The position numbers and the translations under genes were made by a program. Shown in pieces: positions 42,640 to 55,597 of a stretch of DNA of 64,000 bases (within the stretch, counting starts at the first letter, position 1; each line of letters begins with the position of its first letter). Under the pieces are notes generated by a model that ran no database searches, had not been told where the DNA came from, and saw only the letters and a list, made by a program, of their open reading frames with translations. The stretch covers positions 1,393,300,863 to 1,393,364,862 of the forward strand of contig OY856410.1 in NCBI GenBank assembly GCA_963693085.1, given 5' to 3'. Source of the stretch: Alisma plantago-aquatica. Taxonomy: Eukaryota > Streptophyta > Magnoliopsida > Alismatales > Alismataceae.

Positions 42640-45600
42640 GATATTCAACTTCAGTTGTGCTTGACCCCACAAATATTTCCAAACATGGCAATGTCCATAT
42701 AGATTAACATTGGTCTCAATATCCTGCTGACAAAGTAGACAAAGAGTGTTCGTATTAGGGCATCATTTGCTTGTTTTCTCCAAGGTAGGGAGTAGGTCCT
42801 TCAGAGCTCTATAGGAAAGGCTCCAACACAGTTAATGCATAGACATACATAGAGAAGAGAATGCTTTTTCTTTGGGAAAGATTTTTCTACAACTACTCCA
42901 GAGTGAGGTGTCGTCTGTCTCTATGTAAGTTGTCCAGAGTTCAACCATTCTTCACCAACTAGTAGAAGCACAAACATTATGATCACGTGATAATGTATTC
43001 CCATATCCGAAAATCATCCACGAACTCCAAATACAAGGTATATGTAGTAGCATGTTGATTCTTTTGAAAATGTAGAATTTAGCTAGATCTTACAGTCTAC
43101 TCAGGTTCAAACCACCTTCACTTGAAGGGAAATCTATCCATGACCAGCTAGCCGGGTGTGAAGGACTTCCCCATAAGAAGTCTAATAGAAGAATCTCCAT
43201 TCTAGATAGAACTGAATATGGAATCTCCCCATGTCTCATCCAATATTTAATAAGGCCCATTGCACTATATTTAATCATAACAACCCGACCAACCATATAA
43301 ATTTTAGCACATGGACACCTGCTAATCATATCTCTCAAGCAATCAAGGGACTCATTGAAATGATTTCTCTTGAGATTGCCTCCCGCCATAGGAAAGCCTA
43401 GGTATTTAGTAGGCCACGTTCCTTTTTGTATTCCCATAGGATCAACTAGAGAATATGTGTTTTTACAAGAAGCAAAAATAAATATGTGCATTTTAGCTTC
43501 ATTGCATACCATACCAGATTCCTTCCCAAAATCTTGGAGGAGAACTTTGAGGTTGGTAAGGTTGCATTGTCTACCTTCCAAAAATATAAGTACAACATCC
43601 AAAAAAAGTTGATTACTAAGAGCCTTTGTACAACTGATAAGAAAGGATGTAATCATTCTATCTTATACGCTTCTTCAAGTTTCCTGCTAAGAACTTCCAT
43701 GGTGATGGTGAAAAAAAGGGTGAAATAGGACCACCTTGCCTTAGACCATTCGAGATCCTGAAGAAACCAAGTGAATTGCCATTGATAAGAAGTGATAAGG
43801 AGGGAGTATAGACACATTTTTTGACTAGATTGATCCACTCATCACAAAAACCTAAGCTTCTGAGACATTGCCATAAGTACGACCTTCTAACTGAATCAAA
43901 AGCTTTAGTAATGTCCAATTTGATACAAGCAACATGTGGGCTATTGTTATCATTGAATTTGAGAGTGAATTCCACAGCCAATTGAGAACAATCATCTATG
44001 CTTCTGCCTTGGATGAATGCTCCTCATTTGGGAGAGATCAGTTTAGGAAGAACATTGAAAAGGCATCTAGTAATAATCTTGGTGTTGATTTTGTAGAGCA
44101 TGGAGTAGTGCGAAATAGGTTTGAAGTCAGTTGGCAATGGAATAACTTCCTTCTTGGGGATAAGTGTAAGAAAAACATGATTGATTTGATGAAACATGTT
44201 TCCTCCTTTAAAAAATAGGTAACACATTTTGAAATATCGCCTTTGATCATATTCCAATTCTCTCTATAGAAGAATCTGTTGAATCCATGAGGAACCAGAC
44301 TCCCAATACTCCAGACAATATCCTTAATTTTAGTCACATCAGGTTACTTGCAAAGAAAGACATTGCCAGCATCATTGACAGAATCAATCCAATTATAATT
44401 GATGGGAATGTCTTCAACTTGAATCTGGTTATAAAGATTGTCATAGAAACAAGTGGTAGTATTAGCAATATCATATTCATCTCGTACACAATTTCCTTGA
44501 GGATAAAAAAGCTCAGTGATTGAGTTAATTGCATATCATCTCTTGACAATGGTTTGGTACATTTTGGTGTTGCAATCATCATTAACCACCCAATCAAGCC
44601 TACTTCTCTTCCAATAAAATTGCTCTTCTGATTTTCCAAGCAATTCCAATCTATGATATGTAACCCTCTCAGCTTCAATCAACTCAGGGTTAAGAGGTGC
44701 CTTTCTTAGTGCCGTGAAAATATCGTTCATCTCTATTTGTTCTTTTGCAATAAATTTTTTGAGATTAACATATTGCTTCGGCCAAGTTTTCAGCTTTAGT
44801 TTGACTCATTTAAACTTATAAAAGAATTTACAAAGAGGTTTACCCATTGACGAGCTTTTGTCCCAAGTCTCCTAGATGATGTTTCAGCAACCAAAATTGT
44901 AACCTGAAAGTTAAGAAATCTAAATAGTTTCTTTTTATGAATCAGTTCCTTCATGTTGACTTTGATTTCTGTGTGATCAAAATATGAATGAGTAGTGAGT
45001 TTTTACTTGGATCTAGGGAATTTGCTAACCCAATCATCATTGAAAAAAGCTATGTCCAATTTACATGTGATTCTTTTTGAAGCACCTTGCTTATTATGTT
45101 AGGTAAAGATTTTGTTACCAATAGTAGGAAGCTCAATGAGATTTTCCTTATCAATAGAAGTGTTGAAATCAATAAGTATAAAATATGGAGAATCATGGAC
45201 ACCTTCCTTTTCCTCATGCTTTTGGATATTATTGAAGTCACCATTAGCAATTCATGGCTCGGTGATAGATGCAACAAGTAGTTCTAGTTTGTCCCAGAGT
45301 TTAGTTATTTGTTGTATAGAATTCCTTGCATAGGTAGCAGTAAGTTTAATAAGAAGTTCACCTTTATTCATGCATGTAGCAGTGACTGCCTGATCATCCA
45401 TGTTACAAGGAAGAACATCCCAGGACTTGGGATTTCATCCTATATATATACGGCCATTATAATCACAACTGTGATTAGATATCCATTTCCAACCCTTCGG
45501 AAACATCTTCTCAGACATGTGAATGAAATAAGTTTTAATCTTCATCTCAAACAAGATAGCTATAGATGATTTGTCTTCTAAAATTATCCTCCTTAATTAT

Positions 45601-45690
45601 CTTTTTGTACGTGGTTTCCCTAAACTTCGTACATTGGTCATGATAAAGGTCACTATTGACCGCTGTTGGATGATCGGGTCTTGCATGACC
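42640..45690 (-). pseudogene. LINE ORF2 (endonuclease, RT, zinc finger)
   Basis: Endonuclease at about 45690-44900: NVRSLGKPRTKR, IYIGWNPKSWDVL, ANGDFNNIQKHEEKEGVHDS and ITCKLDIAFFNDDWV. RT at 44730-43090: FYWKRSRLDWVVNDDCNTKM, PTDFKPISHYSMLYKI, CIKLDITKAFDSVRRSYLW (motif A), FRISNGLRQGGPISPF, and FLDVVLIFLEG in place of FADD, so one catalytic Asp is lost. Then KYLGFPMAGGNLKRNHF, RVVMIKYSAMGLIKYW and SSEGGLNLSRL. The finger follows near 42750-42640 as CLLCQQDIETNVNLYGHCHVW, matching zf-RVT. Frameshifts and stops are frequent. Confidence 0.85.
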
Positions 45691-47503
45691 CTTCACCTTT
45701 GGAAGTCATTGGAGTCTTGTTGGAATCTTTATTTTTTCCAACTTTCTTCGGGCTATTTTTAGACTCGAAGTTGCCTTTGCTTTTGATAGATCAACCTTCA
45801 TCAACATCAAGATTAGGACCAACGTTTCCATAAGAATTGGCTTTTCCTTTTCCTTTGGAAGTCTTATCAACCTGATTCTATTTGTCAGTGATTTCAATGA
45901 TATTCTCATTCTCATTATTGAGATTTTCCAACATGTTGTTGATAGGGATACTATCTTCATTAAGGGTCTTCTCGTTGTTATCATTACTAGCTTTCTTCTT
46001 GCCAACGACCTTCCATTCGTGTTTCTCTGTTTGTTTCTTTTTGGGTGCTTCCTCCATAAGATTCAAAGGGCAGTCCCGTGATCCATGACCAAAGACTTTG
46101 CAGTCCTGGAAACAAATAGGAACATGCTCATAATTGATGCTCACAACTACAAGCTCTCTCTTAGGCATGTTAACCCATATCTTACTGGGTGGTTCCTAGT
46201 CTGATTCAACTTCCATGAGTGTATGAGTGATAAGCCCAAAATTGCCCGTTTGGAAGGGAGGTGGATTCAGAAGGAATCAAACCTTTAAATTTATAACCCT
46301 AAACCTTCAAGGACCCCCACAACTTTATTACGGGGTCGAAGTAGATATATAGGGTTGAACACAGGGATGTGATGACGTTTAGGACGCTTGAGATTTCGTT
46401 CTTGAGTTATATAAGCCAAGATGACAGTCGATAAAACTAAGGAGCTAGAACTTAGTCTAGCGGGTTGTCACAAATTAAAACAAAATAAAGAAAAGAAAAC
46501 AAAATAGAGTCTGCAGGATTCTACTAAATCAGAGAGAAGAAGTTCCTGGCTATGTAACCACAAGTTGGGCAGTCTATGCACCCGTTCTTGGGCATAGACA
46601 ACCCTCGAACACCTCAGCAAGAAACCTACATTCAAACATAGCACGCACTGTGGTATATGTTCCTATGGAGTCATCCCCTAGAACATCCTAGATACCTTCT
46701 CAGGTCTAGATTACTCTGGGATGTTAGGAACAGATGACCTTGAACCGTGCTCCTTTCAAATTTCGATCCAAACTATCTTCTCTTGTCTATTTCTACAATG
46801 AATCTCTCGATGTAGGTAGAAATAGCAGTTCAAGAAAGAAAGAGATCAACCAAACTAGCAATCCTAATCAGAGAGAGGAGATAGAACATAAAATGTGCTA
46901 GATATGAAATAAAACTACTTGCTTAAGGTAAAAGTATATAAACATGCCCAAAATAGGCTACATAGCCAAGAAGGAGCTCAACTAGCCATGGACAAGCATA
47001 GTTGGCACCTAACAAAGATGGAGGAACATTATTTGTAAAGAAAAAAAGGAACAATAGAAGAAAGGAGAAGAAGAAGAGATTTAGCCTGTAGAGGAGAGGT
47101 GGCTCTCGCTCCCTAGCCTCCGTATAGACTAGATCTCATCTTTTGGGTCATCCTCCTTGATCTTCTAGGATCCTTGGCATCCTTACTCTCTAGATCCACC
47201 CCAAATAGTAGATTGGTTGGTGGATGGGGGTGGAAGATGATGGTGTGGACGTTCTTCTTCTCTCAAAGAAGATGGATCCTTAGTCTTCTCTCTCCTCAGC
47301 TTCTTCCTTTGGAGATCTAAGACTAGAGGTGGAAGATGGTGGGGGGGGGTGGAAGCACCCTGAAGAGACAGGCACAGAACGAGCACTTCAGCCTTCTCAG
47401 ACCTCCAGACTCTCCCACAGGGCTCTGGGAACCTCACTAGGTCAGAACCACTAGGTGGAAAAACTCCCCAGATCTGAACCCCTCTCCAAGTTGCGGGGGG
47501 TGT

Positions 47504-47513
47504 GTATTTATAG
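47504..47513 (-). promoter_or_regulatory. TATA box of the solo LTR
   Basis: CTATAAATAC on the minus strand, about 30 bp downstream of the tandem array. Confidence 0.6.
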
Positions 47514-47539
47514 GCGAAATGGTCGAGGTATAGATCTAG

Positions 47540-47768
47540 ATTGCGGTCTTCCTCGGTTGTAGTCGAGGTGGATATACCTCGGTCGTGGTCGAGGTTACTT
47601 CTTCTTGGCCACGGTCGAGGTCGAGGTGGATGAAACTCGGTCGCGGTCGAGGTTACTTCTTCTTGGCCGTGGTCACGATCGAGGTGGATGTACCTCGGTC
47701 ACAATCGAGGTTACTTATTCTTAGTCGTGGTCACGGTTGAGGTTAATTCTTCTTGGCCACGGTCACGG
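47540..47768 (-). repeat. 58-bp tandem array with palindromic core in the solo LTR
   Basis: Three full units and parts of a fourth: ACCTCGGTCG.GGTCGAGGT followed by TACTTCTTCTTGGCC and CGGTCACG.TCGAGGTGGATG, starting at 47576, 47634 and 47692. Within the unit ACCTCG and CGAGGT form inverted arms around an 8-base centre. The array lies directly upstream of the TATA box on the minus strand. Confidence 0.9.
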
Positions 47769-48760
47769 TATCATGGAATGAACCCACCGTCTCCTAAGCT
47801 GGTGCACATAGTGTGATGCTTAGTCCACCGCGGTCGTGACGGATGGGGTCTGGCTACTGCAAAAACCATGTGTTGGTGAGAAATCATGGAGAATATATGT
47901 CTTTTCAGGTTTGGTGCCTGCAAGTCCCAAAATTGGCTAGTTGAGCAACTTTATCCAAGAAAAGACATACATTATTAAAAAATAAGAAACATGAGTTATT
48001 ATGGGCATATTAAGGATATAGTGACACAAAACCATAAATAAATGCTTAGCATAAATGTATAAATTTGGGTGTTATCAATGAGCTTAACCAATTGGTTCTT
48101 GGCTAATGGATTTGTAATCAATCCTTAGAAGTTTTCCAACCCCACTGGCAATGATGCCAACAACTCTAAGAGACTAGTTCCTACCCATGTTGGGTATACT
48201 AATCCAGACTAGAATCGAGATAAAGAAGTATTTCTATATATCATCCCTCGTCTTGTAATCCTTCACCACAACCAATATGTTATTGAACCATTGTCACCCT
48301 CTATTGATTATGTTCTTATCCTTGGTAGAGTTGAAGCATAATAGAAATAATTTGTCTGGCTTGGATAAGAGGTTGAAACCTCCCTTGGGCTTCCAAACTC
48401 TTTTGATATAGGATAAAAGATGATAGTAATAAGGTCTCTTACCCATCACGTACAAGATTGCAGTGTGCTCCCAACACTTCTCCATTACTTTGTATGTTGG
48501 CTCGTCAACAATGATGAATCGTTTGCCATTCGACTTTTCTGGTGGTGCAAATTCATGATGTTTAAACGTTTGTGCTCCACCAAGCACTTGGTTCCATGCC
48601 TTCTTCTTGATTGTGTTATCCAGTTGAGCCTCCTTGCTCATCTCAAAGGTCGTCATGGGTGGGAGAGGAGAGGAGATCTTCCCCTTTGAGGATGTTGGAG
48701 GGTCGCCTCCTAGGTTGCCGCATAGGGAGGTGCGGCTCAAACTCTAATTGCATGAATGAC

Positions 48761-51128
48761 TTACATAGAGATAAGAAATGTTTTTTTTTTGGGTAGAATG
48801 GTCGTGTTGTGGGTTGATGGGTTATGACATGTTGTTTCAGTCATGTCATAGGGTGAGTGGTGCAACCAAACTAGGGATAGAATTGCCATGGTAGTTTATA
48901 TGTGGAATGACTATTCTAGATAGGATGACTATGGATGACCGAGTTTAGTGGTAAATGGAGGTTGGTGGCCACAATTTTTCTGGTAGTGGAACATCCATTT
49001 TGGTGGTTTTAGGAAAAATCGTTCATGAGTGAAGAATAATTTTGGGTGTGATAGGTTATGATATTTTTTGGAGGAGTTTAGGCTCTTCTTGGTACAACCA
49101 TGTTCCATGGAAAATGGCTATTATGGGGAGGGGGGTTCTTGTAGTAGTTACATCTTCATTTTTGATCAACCATGGAGTCAATTTACTTTAAAATTTGTTC
49201 TTGAACACTTGGAGTAGTTTGGGATTGCTCTTGATGGGCATTTGACTCCTCCATGTACTAGCAAGTAATGTTGTCGACCTCCTCCTACTCCTTAAATTAG
49301 CATTCTTATATCTATTAAATAGTGCAAAATCGTCTATAAGCACATTTGACACAAAATATGATTTATAGGGAATATTTTATGGATTCTATGTATCTTAACA
49401 TGATAAATGAGAAAAAAAATACACAAGATTAAGGTCCAATTTAGGTCTTCACAATCACCTCAAGATTAAAACACACTTGTACTCAGGAATGCTCTAGTAA
49501 GATCTCTTTTCAAGTTTAATCATTGAGACATGAAAAATTCAACCAAGAAGATATTGATTGTCTAAAAATTGTTAATTATGACTTCATACATACAATTCAC
49601 ATCTCTCATCTTCATTCTTACAAACCTTAATGCATTTATAACATAATGAAAATAAATGGTGGTCATCTTTTAAGAGGAGGAGAGGTAAGAAGTGATGGAA
49701 GAAATTGAATACAAAGGGTCATCAATAATCATGCAATTCCACACAGGGTATATGCAAGCAAGCTACTTTGAGAAAACTTCACCACGATGACAAATCCATA
49801 ACATATAAGCAAGTATGGTAAACCCCATGTTTCTTATAATATGTGAGAAAACCCTGAAAATGAATGGCTTGGATTTCACCCATTCAAACAAAAATTTAAG
49901 AGAGAGGTAAAAAAAATGTAAATCAATAGTTAATGTTGTGTATCAATAGACACATTAAATTATGGGTGCATTTATCAAAGGTCTACAATTTAATTCAACA
50001 AGATAGTGATGAAGTTGAAACAACTTTTAGGGAAAAAAATCTCAACTTTGGTAGTTTTGGCAAAAGTCTATCAAATTTTTCTTTCAACATGTCATGATAT
50101 ATCTACTCTTCATAAAAGGAAAGAGATATAAATCTAATACACACACATGAAATTATAAAAAATACATGCAATACAAAATGGGATAGCATGGAAACAAACT
50201 GTATTTTTAACGCACAAAATGTAAAATTACAAAAAATAAAGAGACTAAAACTACATGGAATGCAATGGGATAAAATGCAAAAAAGAAAAAGAAAAATAGA
50301 AAAGTGACTCAATCAACCGACCTACAATCAATCAAAATTTTGGAGCCAAAATAAGGGTACAAGGGTCAGAATGGCATGTACCCTACCTAACCAAGATTTT
50401 GAATCATTCTACACTTCACATGAAAGAAGTTCAGTATGATAAGTGAATGAATAATTGGTCTTGTGGTGGATGTGTCTTGAGATAGAGAGAAAAAAAATCT
50501 ATATATGTCTCTCAAGTAGTATGGATCCACAATCACCACAACCATTCTGGAGAATGATTGTTCTAGTTGAATTCTATCCACAACCATTCTAGATAATAAT
50601 GGTTATTATTCTCTATACCTCAAAATCACATAGTAATTTCATAAGTTTGGGAGGCAATTTTCGCAGTTGTTATTAGAGAACAACCATTATGCGCGTTCAC
50701 CTGTACACATACAGTTTAATTCAACAATCTTCTTATTCTTGATCTCCAATCAATTATGCCATTTTTGGATCATTCTTATATCAAATTTATGTCCCAATCA
50801 TAAATAAAAAAGAATAAAACTTATCATGTATGATGTGTGTGTATTTCTTGGAAAGTATAAAATAAAAGTTTTGGGTAATTTCTAGGTATTAGTGCACAAT
50901 CTCAAAAACTAGTTTTGTTGCCTCCCACTAGTGTTAACTTTCTACCTTAGCCAGGAGGGTTGTTTTTTTAATCAATCATTCATAAAATTTTCAAAGTATG
51001 TTACCTTATTAGATGAGTTGTGTGCATGTTCATCCTTCAAAACTATAGTCATCACCATCTTCCTTCAAAACAATGTGTGTGGTAATTTTCAAAACATTGA
51101 TCTTCAACTTCATGTAAACAAAGGTAAT
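48761..51128. other. Repeat-like sequence, not assignable
   Basis: No gene is visible. The first 500 bp may belong to the 5' untranslated part of LINE copy 3. On the minus strand 50945-50915 reads 'aacactagtgggaggcaac', resembling the CGGGAGGCAACCC motif behind Athila-like integrases, so part of 49300-50945 may be the 3' non-coding region of such an element; no integrase was found next to it. Around 50539-50690 CAACCATT words recur in both orientations. Confidence 0.35.
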
Positions 51129-54100
51129 TGTTGGTGGATCTAGGATGGGTGATTTTCTCAAGAGGGGGGTGAATAGAGCTAAAAAGAACTTAAATAAAAT
51201 TCATTAGACCTTCAAGATATATCACAAGATAGGTTTGTCAATAGGAATTTTAGTGGAACTAAACATGCATAGAAAGGATGAGAGAGATTGAAACATGTAC
51301 AAGAACACAAGCTATGTAGACTGCTCCTAATATCCAAACTAGGAGATTGTCATTCCACTATCTAGAGAGTTCAACCTGTAGGATTTCTTAACCATGTCTA
51401 CTCCTTACTTTCACTTATAAGAGTTACAATGTATGACCTTCCTTTTTTGGGTCAAGATACCCAACTTTCCCTTTGATGGGAAGGGATCCAACAACCTACC
51501 AAAGGACTTACCTATCCAACCAAGAGTCTTATACCTCACCAAGGACTTACCCACTTTGCTCCGAGTCTGCCACTTTCACCAAGGACTTACCCACTCTTGC
51601 ACAAGTCTTTAGACTTTGAGGAATTACAAATTTTTTTGGATCTTCCGCGTTTGACTTCACCTTCACCAAGGAGAAGCTTTTACCAAGGGACACCTTACCT
51701 TGTTCTTCTTCACCTCTTAGACAAGAGAAAGAATCTTCATCTTCATATTCATGGTAGAAATGAGAGATTGGGAGGTGAAGAAAGTGAAAGCCCAACAAGA
51801 TATACATGTAGGACTAGCTCTATTACAAATCTCCTACTCACTCTAATGGATGTATCAAGTGATTAAGCTTAGAGAGAGAATAGGAGGTTGTATGATGCAC
51901 TCAACTAAGAAATAGGGACCTTCATAGTGCTTATATAACCATGGTATGGAGCCCATGGGGTCCTATTTATAATTGGGGATGCCTACTAGCCCGTGGGAAC
52001 ACTTAAGGAGAATACTAGCCGTTTGAGGTGTTGCAATAGATATTTTTCAAGTTTTGCAACACTCCAATGACTAGAAACACTTTTTCTACACTTTTCGTAT
52101 AGTGGAACTGGTTTGGTTTGTAACTCGACTAAACCTGGGCATTTTCAAAATCCATCAAGGGATCAATTGAGTTTGTAAGTCGACCGATTAATAGCATGTA
52201 ATGAATTTTAGAAAATGTTATTAAAGTGCTTAAATATTCAATTTAAGTTCTTCTAATTTTTTCTAAGCTTAATTAGAAGTCATACAATCATTACAAGTGA
52301 TTTACAACATGATTCTAATGGATTTAGATCATATTCCATAACAAAGCACTTGCAATGATTTTGACTTATCTTTTCTCCAAGTTAGGATGCGCAAGTTAGG
52401 GCATTTGGAGTGTGTCTGTACCTAATCTTGAATCACTCAAGTAGAAGCATTAGACACAAATGAATGGAATGGTTATTCATCATCAAAACATGGGTTTAGT
52501 CAATTTCGACCTTGAGTCAACATTGACTAAATCGACCTTAAGTCAACAATTGTCATGGTACCAATACACACTTGTATCTTAGCATCACATGTATACAAGA
52601 AATGTATTCCCAATACGATGTACATGCTTCCATATTAGGCCTCATTTCTATAACAATAAAGTTAGATAGAAACATCATGGATGTTTCTTCATCAAGCATC
52701 ACAAAAACATCCCCCTCAATTGATGCTCACAGAGTTCTCATATCCTCCTCAATTGATGATATTTCTTCTGCATAGTTAGATTTCATAACATTTATGGAAA
52801 TTATGCCTTCCACCCATATATATCTTATACATATATGTCTTCTCCTCTTTACATATCCCCTTACATAAGACATGTATTCTCCCTCTTTGTCATTTCAAAA
52901 AGTGTGGGTTTGAAAACACAACTTGTTAGTAGAAGGATATACCACCTACTGGAGAGTGAAGTAGAAGAGAAACATTAGGGGCTTGTGCAAGCATAGACAT
53001 AAATCAAATTTAAACATGCATTTGAACAACCCTAGATGTAGTTCTAGAATCTATAAATGGAAAGCTATGCAAGAAAGTAAATCAAGATTGTAGATAAGCA
53101 AGTTAAGGAATAAGCTTGAGTATGTACAAAACAATATACAAGCATAACATATAGTTGAATACCACTTGATATATTAGATACCATAAGATAAACAAGGATA
53201 GAACTACATGTAAATGAAATACTATTAGATGGTGTCACAAGTTAGGAATACTAGTAGGATCTAGATCATATCAAAGGATTCACAAGTTAAAGAACAAGCT
53301 ATGAGTAGATGTAGAGGAATATCCAAACAAAAAGATATGCCATTTTAGAAGCTTGAAAGGATATTACTCACTATCAAATATGCATTATTACCAAAATATG
53401 ATTACCACTAAGAACCTCAAGTTTACATCACAAAATATACTAATACATACACATAGCAAGTTAGAGCACAATGTAAGCAATTTAAGACACAACCAAGAGA
53501 TCCAAAGAGATCATCATCAAAACTTGCAAAACAAATCAAGATAGATAATTGAAGATATGAAGATACCAATTTAGAAATTTGAGAGAAAAAGTTGTAAGAA
53601 AGATAGGAAATCTAAGGCATGGAAATATGCATATATAAAGGTACCAAGAGGAGTTCCATAAAATAATACTATTTGTTGAGAAAGTCTAGTTGAGAGAGAA
53701 ATTCTCATCTAAAAAGCCAACTGTATATTTTCTGTACAGTGTTGTTGGTCAAGTTTTATGTTTTGGACTTCTAGACCTACAATAGTTTTTGGCAACACCT
53801 ATTGGTGCCTATCACTTGAGCTTCATCAGGTAAAACTCAAACGATACAACTACTATCAAGAAGCACATATATTTCCTAAAAACATATTTAGAGTCATGCT
53901 CAAAATATAAGACATATCCAAACATGTGCAAGTAAGTTAGTAATGCACTATGAAAGCATCAATTTTTTTTTGAGAAAGAAAGTGAAAATAAACATAATAT
54001 GTCACTTATGATTCAAAAACCATATGCATAGTGCATACTACCTTGGAAAAAACACATTATGATTAGATATGAGCAAGGATAAGATTACCTCTATTCTTAC
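51129..54100 (+). repeat. SIRE-like copia LTR or 3' region, limits uncertain
   Basis: Starts TGTTGGTGGATC followed by 'ctcaagaggggggtgaatag', the phrase seen near the LTR start of SIRE/Maximus-type copia elements. No second copy is available and the right end was not found. Two 'cc(c)ctcaattgatg' blocks occur near 52711 and 52745. The orientation is opposite to the gag remnant at 54110-55597, so these are probably not one element. I see no gene in the stretch. Confidence 0.35.
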
Positions 54101-54109
54101 CATTTCTTT

Positions 54110-55597
54110 TCCACTTGTTGCCCCCATATATATCTAACCTTTCTTCTTTTATTTGGATTAAGAATCCAATTTGTAATTCCATGTATCAAGTCAATCCATT
54201 TGCAAGTGACCTGCAAGAAGAAAGATGAATGGGTCCGCAATCATATTTTTGGGTCTGGAGGGGTTATCTTAGCAACTCAAGTCCTATTGCTCTTGGGTGA
54301 TTTCCTAAAAGGGAAATATGTGCAATAATGACCAATTTCATTACAATGATCACATGATCTCCTAGCCTTGGAACTGGATGATTCTTCATTGAAAATTCTT
54401 TGTTGTTGCTTTGGCTACTATCAAGTTCAAAACCATATCTACCCAATTGGTCAGTAGTATGATATTTAATTTGATTAAGATTCTTTTTATCAGTTAAGAA
54501 TCTTTGCATAGAAGATCTCAAAGTATGATTATCATGCATAAGATAAGAAATCATAGAAGACAATTGATTCATATCATCTCTAGCATGTAAAAGGTCAGTT
54601 TCTAAGAAAAGAGCTTTGGTCATATAAGAATCTTTACCAATATGAAGAGCAACAACACTATTCTCACTACTAGTAGAACTAGAACAAGATACAAGAACAT
54701 TGATTTTAGCAAGCAAGGAGCATTATCATTTTCAAGAAAAGTAATATTAAAGAGATAAATGCTTTTTTTAGATTCTAATCCTTGTAAAGGAAAATATTTG
54801 TCCTCATTTTTAGTTTTAAGAATATTAATATCAATCAAGATAGAATTCACAACATTACTATGCTCTATAGTGGAACTAGGCATAAGAGATTGAGCTTCTA
54901 GAAATCTATTCTTACCATGCAAGTTATCATTTTCAAGTTTAAGAGAGTCTACTTGACTAAGATAAGCATTATTTTCATCATGAAAGCAAATATTAGCATG
55001 TTCAAGATCATATATTTTTACATGCAAATTATCAACATTTCTAGCAAGCTTTTTCTTTTTCTTTTTAGAAGACTTAAGTGAGGAATGAGTAGCATGAAAA
55101 ATAGCAATTAAATATTCTTTATCTAAAGAGTTTAGATTTACCTCATTTGAGTCTTCACCTATTGAGGACATAAGAGAAAAATGACATTCTCCTTCATCAC
55201 TATATCTTGACTTAGATCCTCCACTTGATTCTTCACTTGAGCTTGAGTTGGAGGATTCACTTGAGCTTTTGTTCCATTTCTCCTTCGTATTGTACTTCTC
55301 TTCTCTTCTCTTATGATGATGGGTCATTTTTCCTTGGTGAAAGTCTTCCCTAAAGTGACCCTTCTTTCCACACTTGAAGAACCAAATAGAGGAGTAAGAC
55401 TTTCCTTTGTAGAGTCTACCCTTAGAGTACATGGCCTCTTCTCTAGCTTGAGAGGATGGAGATGCTTGACCAACAATAGCTTAAATGTGCACTTTGATTT
55501 CATCCTTCTTCATTCTCTTAATCTATTTCTCTTCTTCGCTTTCTTCTTCGTCTTTCTTGTCAAGTTTGACTTCATGGGTTTGTATATTTCCTATGAG
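54110..55597 (-). pseudogene. SIRE-like copia gag remnant
   Basis: From 55597 down: LIGNIQTHEVKLDKKDEEES, the end of the gag core of SIRE-type elements, then a first zinc knuckle FFKCGKKGHFREDF (first and last Cys both Phe), a Ser-rich acidic stretch (SSSESSNSSSSEESSG), a long coiled-coil-like part rich in Lys, Leu and Asn (54740-55100), and a second knuckle CDHCNEIGHYCTYF near 54350 whose last Cys is Phe. Long gag proteins with coiled coils are usual for SIRE/Maximus. The right side is cut at 55597 by the copia LTR. A frameshift separates 54264-54716 from 54620-55432. Confidence 0.75.

Larger units (their letters stand above)
46228..48077 (-). repeat. Solo LTR with perfect 5-bp TSD
   Basis: Starts TGATAAGCCC and ends GTGTTATCA, with 5'-TG...CA-3' ends on both strands, and is flanked by ATGAG on both sides (46223-46227 and 48078-48082). 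It interrupts LINE ORF1. On the minus strand it begins TGATAACACCCAAATT; a TATA box lies at 47513-47504, preceded by a 58-bp tandem array. The layout fits an Athila/Tat-type LTR. A lone LTR with TSD is what recombination between two LTRs of one element leaves behind. The ORF at 47183-47437 inside it is chance. Confidence 0.9.
45800..48740 (-). pseudogene. LINE ORF1, split by the solo LTR
   Basis: The N-terminal part (48294-48740) contains KKKAWNQVLGGAQTFKHHEF, a Ser/Pro-rich start and the DUF4283-like VMGKRPYYYHLLSYIKRVW with KGGFNLLSKPDKLFLLCF. It continues, with stops, through SLRVVGIIASGVGKLLRID and SISQEPI to the LTR at 48077. After the LTR the frame resumes at SKIWVNMPKRELVVVSINYE and the knuckle CFQDCKVFGHGSRDC (46110-46070; C-x3-C instead of C-x2-C), followed by a Lys/Asn-rich tail. 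The protein would bind the LINE RNA. Confidence 0.8.
42228..48760 (-). mobile_element. L1-type LINE copy 3, interrupted by a solo LTR
   Basis: Minus-strand order from the right: ORF1 N-terminal domain (48740 down), solo LTR insertion (46228-48077), ORF1 zinc knuckle, ORF2 endonuclease, RT, zinc finger, and a 3' end marked by eight T on the plus strand (42228-42235), read as a short poly(A) tail. It belongs to another subfamily than copies 1 and 2, by RT and ORF1 sequence. The right limit is uncertain. A candidate TSD is weak: AAGATAAAAAC left of the tail, GAGATAAGAAAT at 48769-48780. Confidence 0.8.

Noticed and set aside
47183..47437. An 84-codon minus-strand ORF
   Set aside because: It lies in the transcribed part of the solo LTR and has low-complexity composition (His, Pro, Arg) without any known motif.
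54620..55432. A host coiled-coil protein gene of 270 codons
   Set aside because: The Ser-rich and coiled-coil part is bordered by zinc-knuckle remnants and the LIGN..THE motif of SIRE-type gag.
46223..55597. Same ATGAG flank at the solo LTR and at the copia 5' LTR
   Set aside because: The elements belong to different superfamilies and the second flank cannot be checked against its partner; a shared 5-mer is expected by chance often enough.
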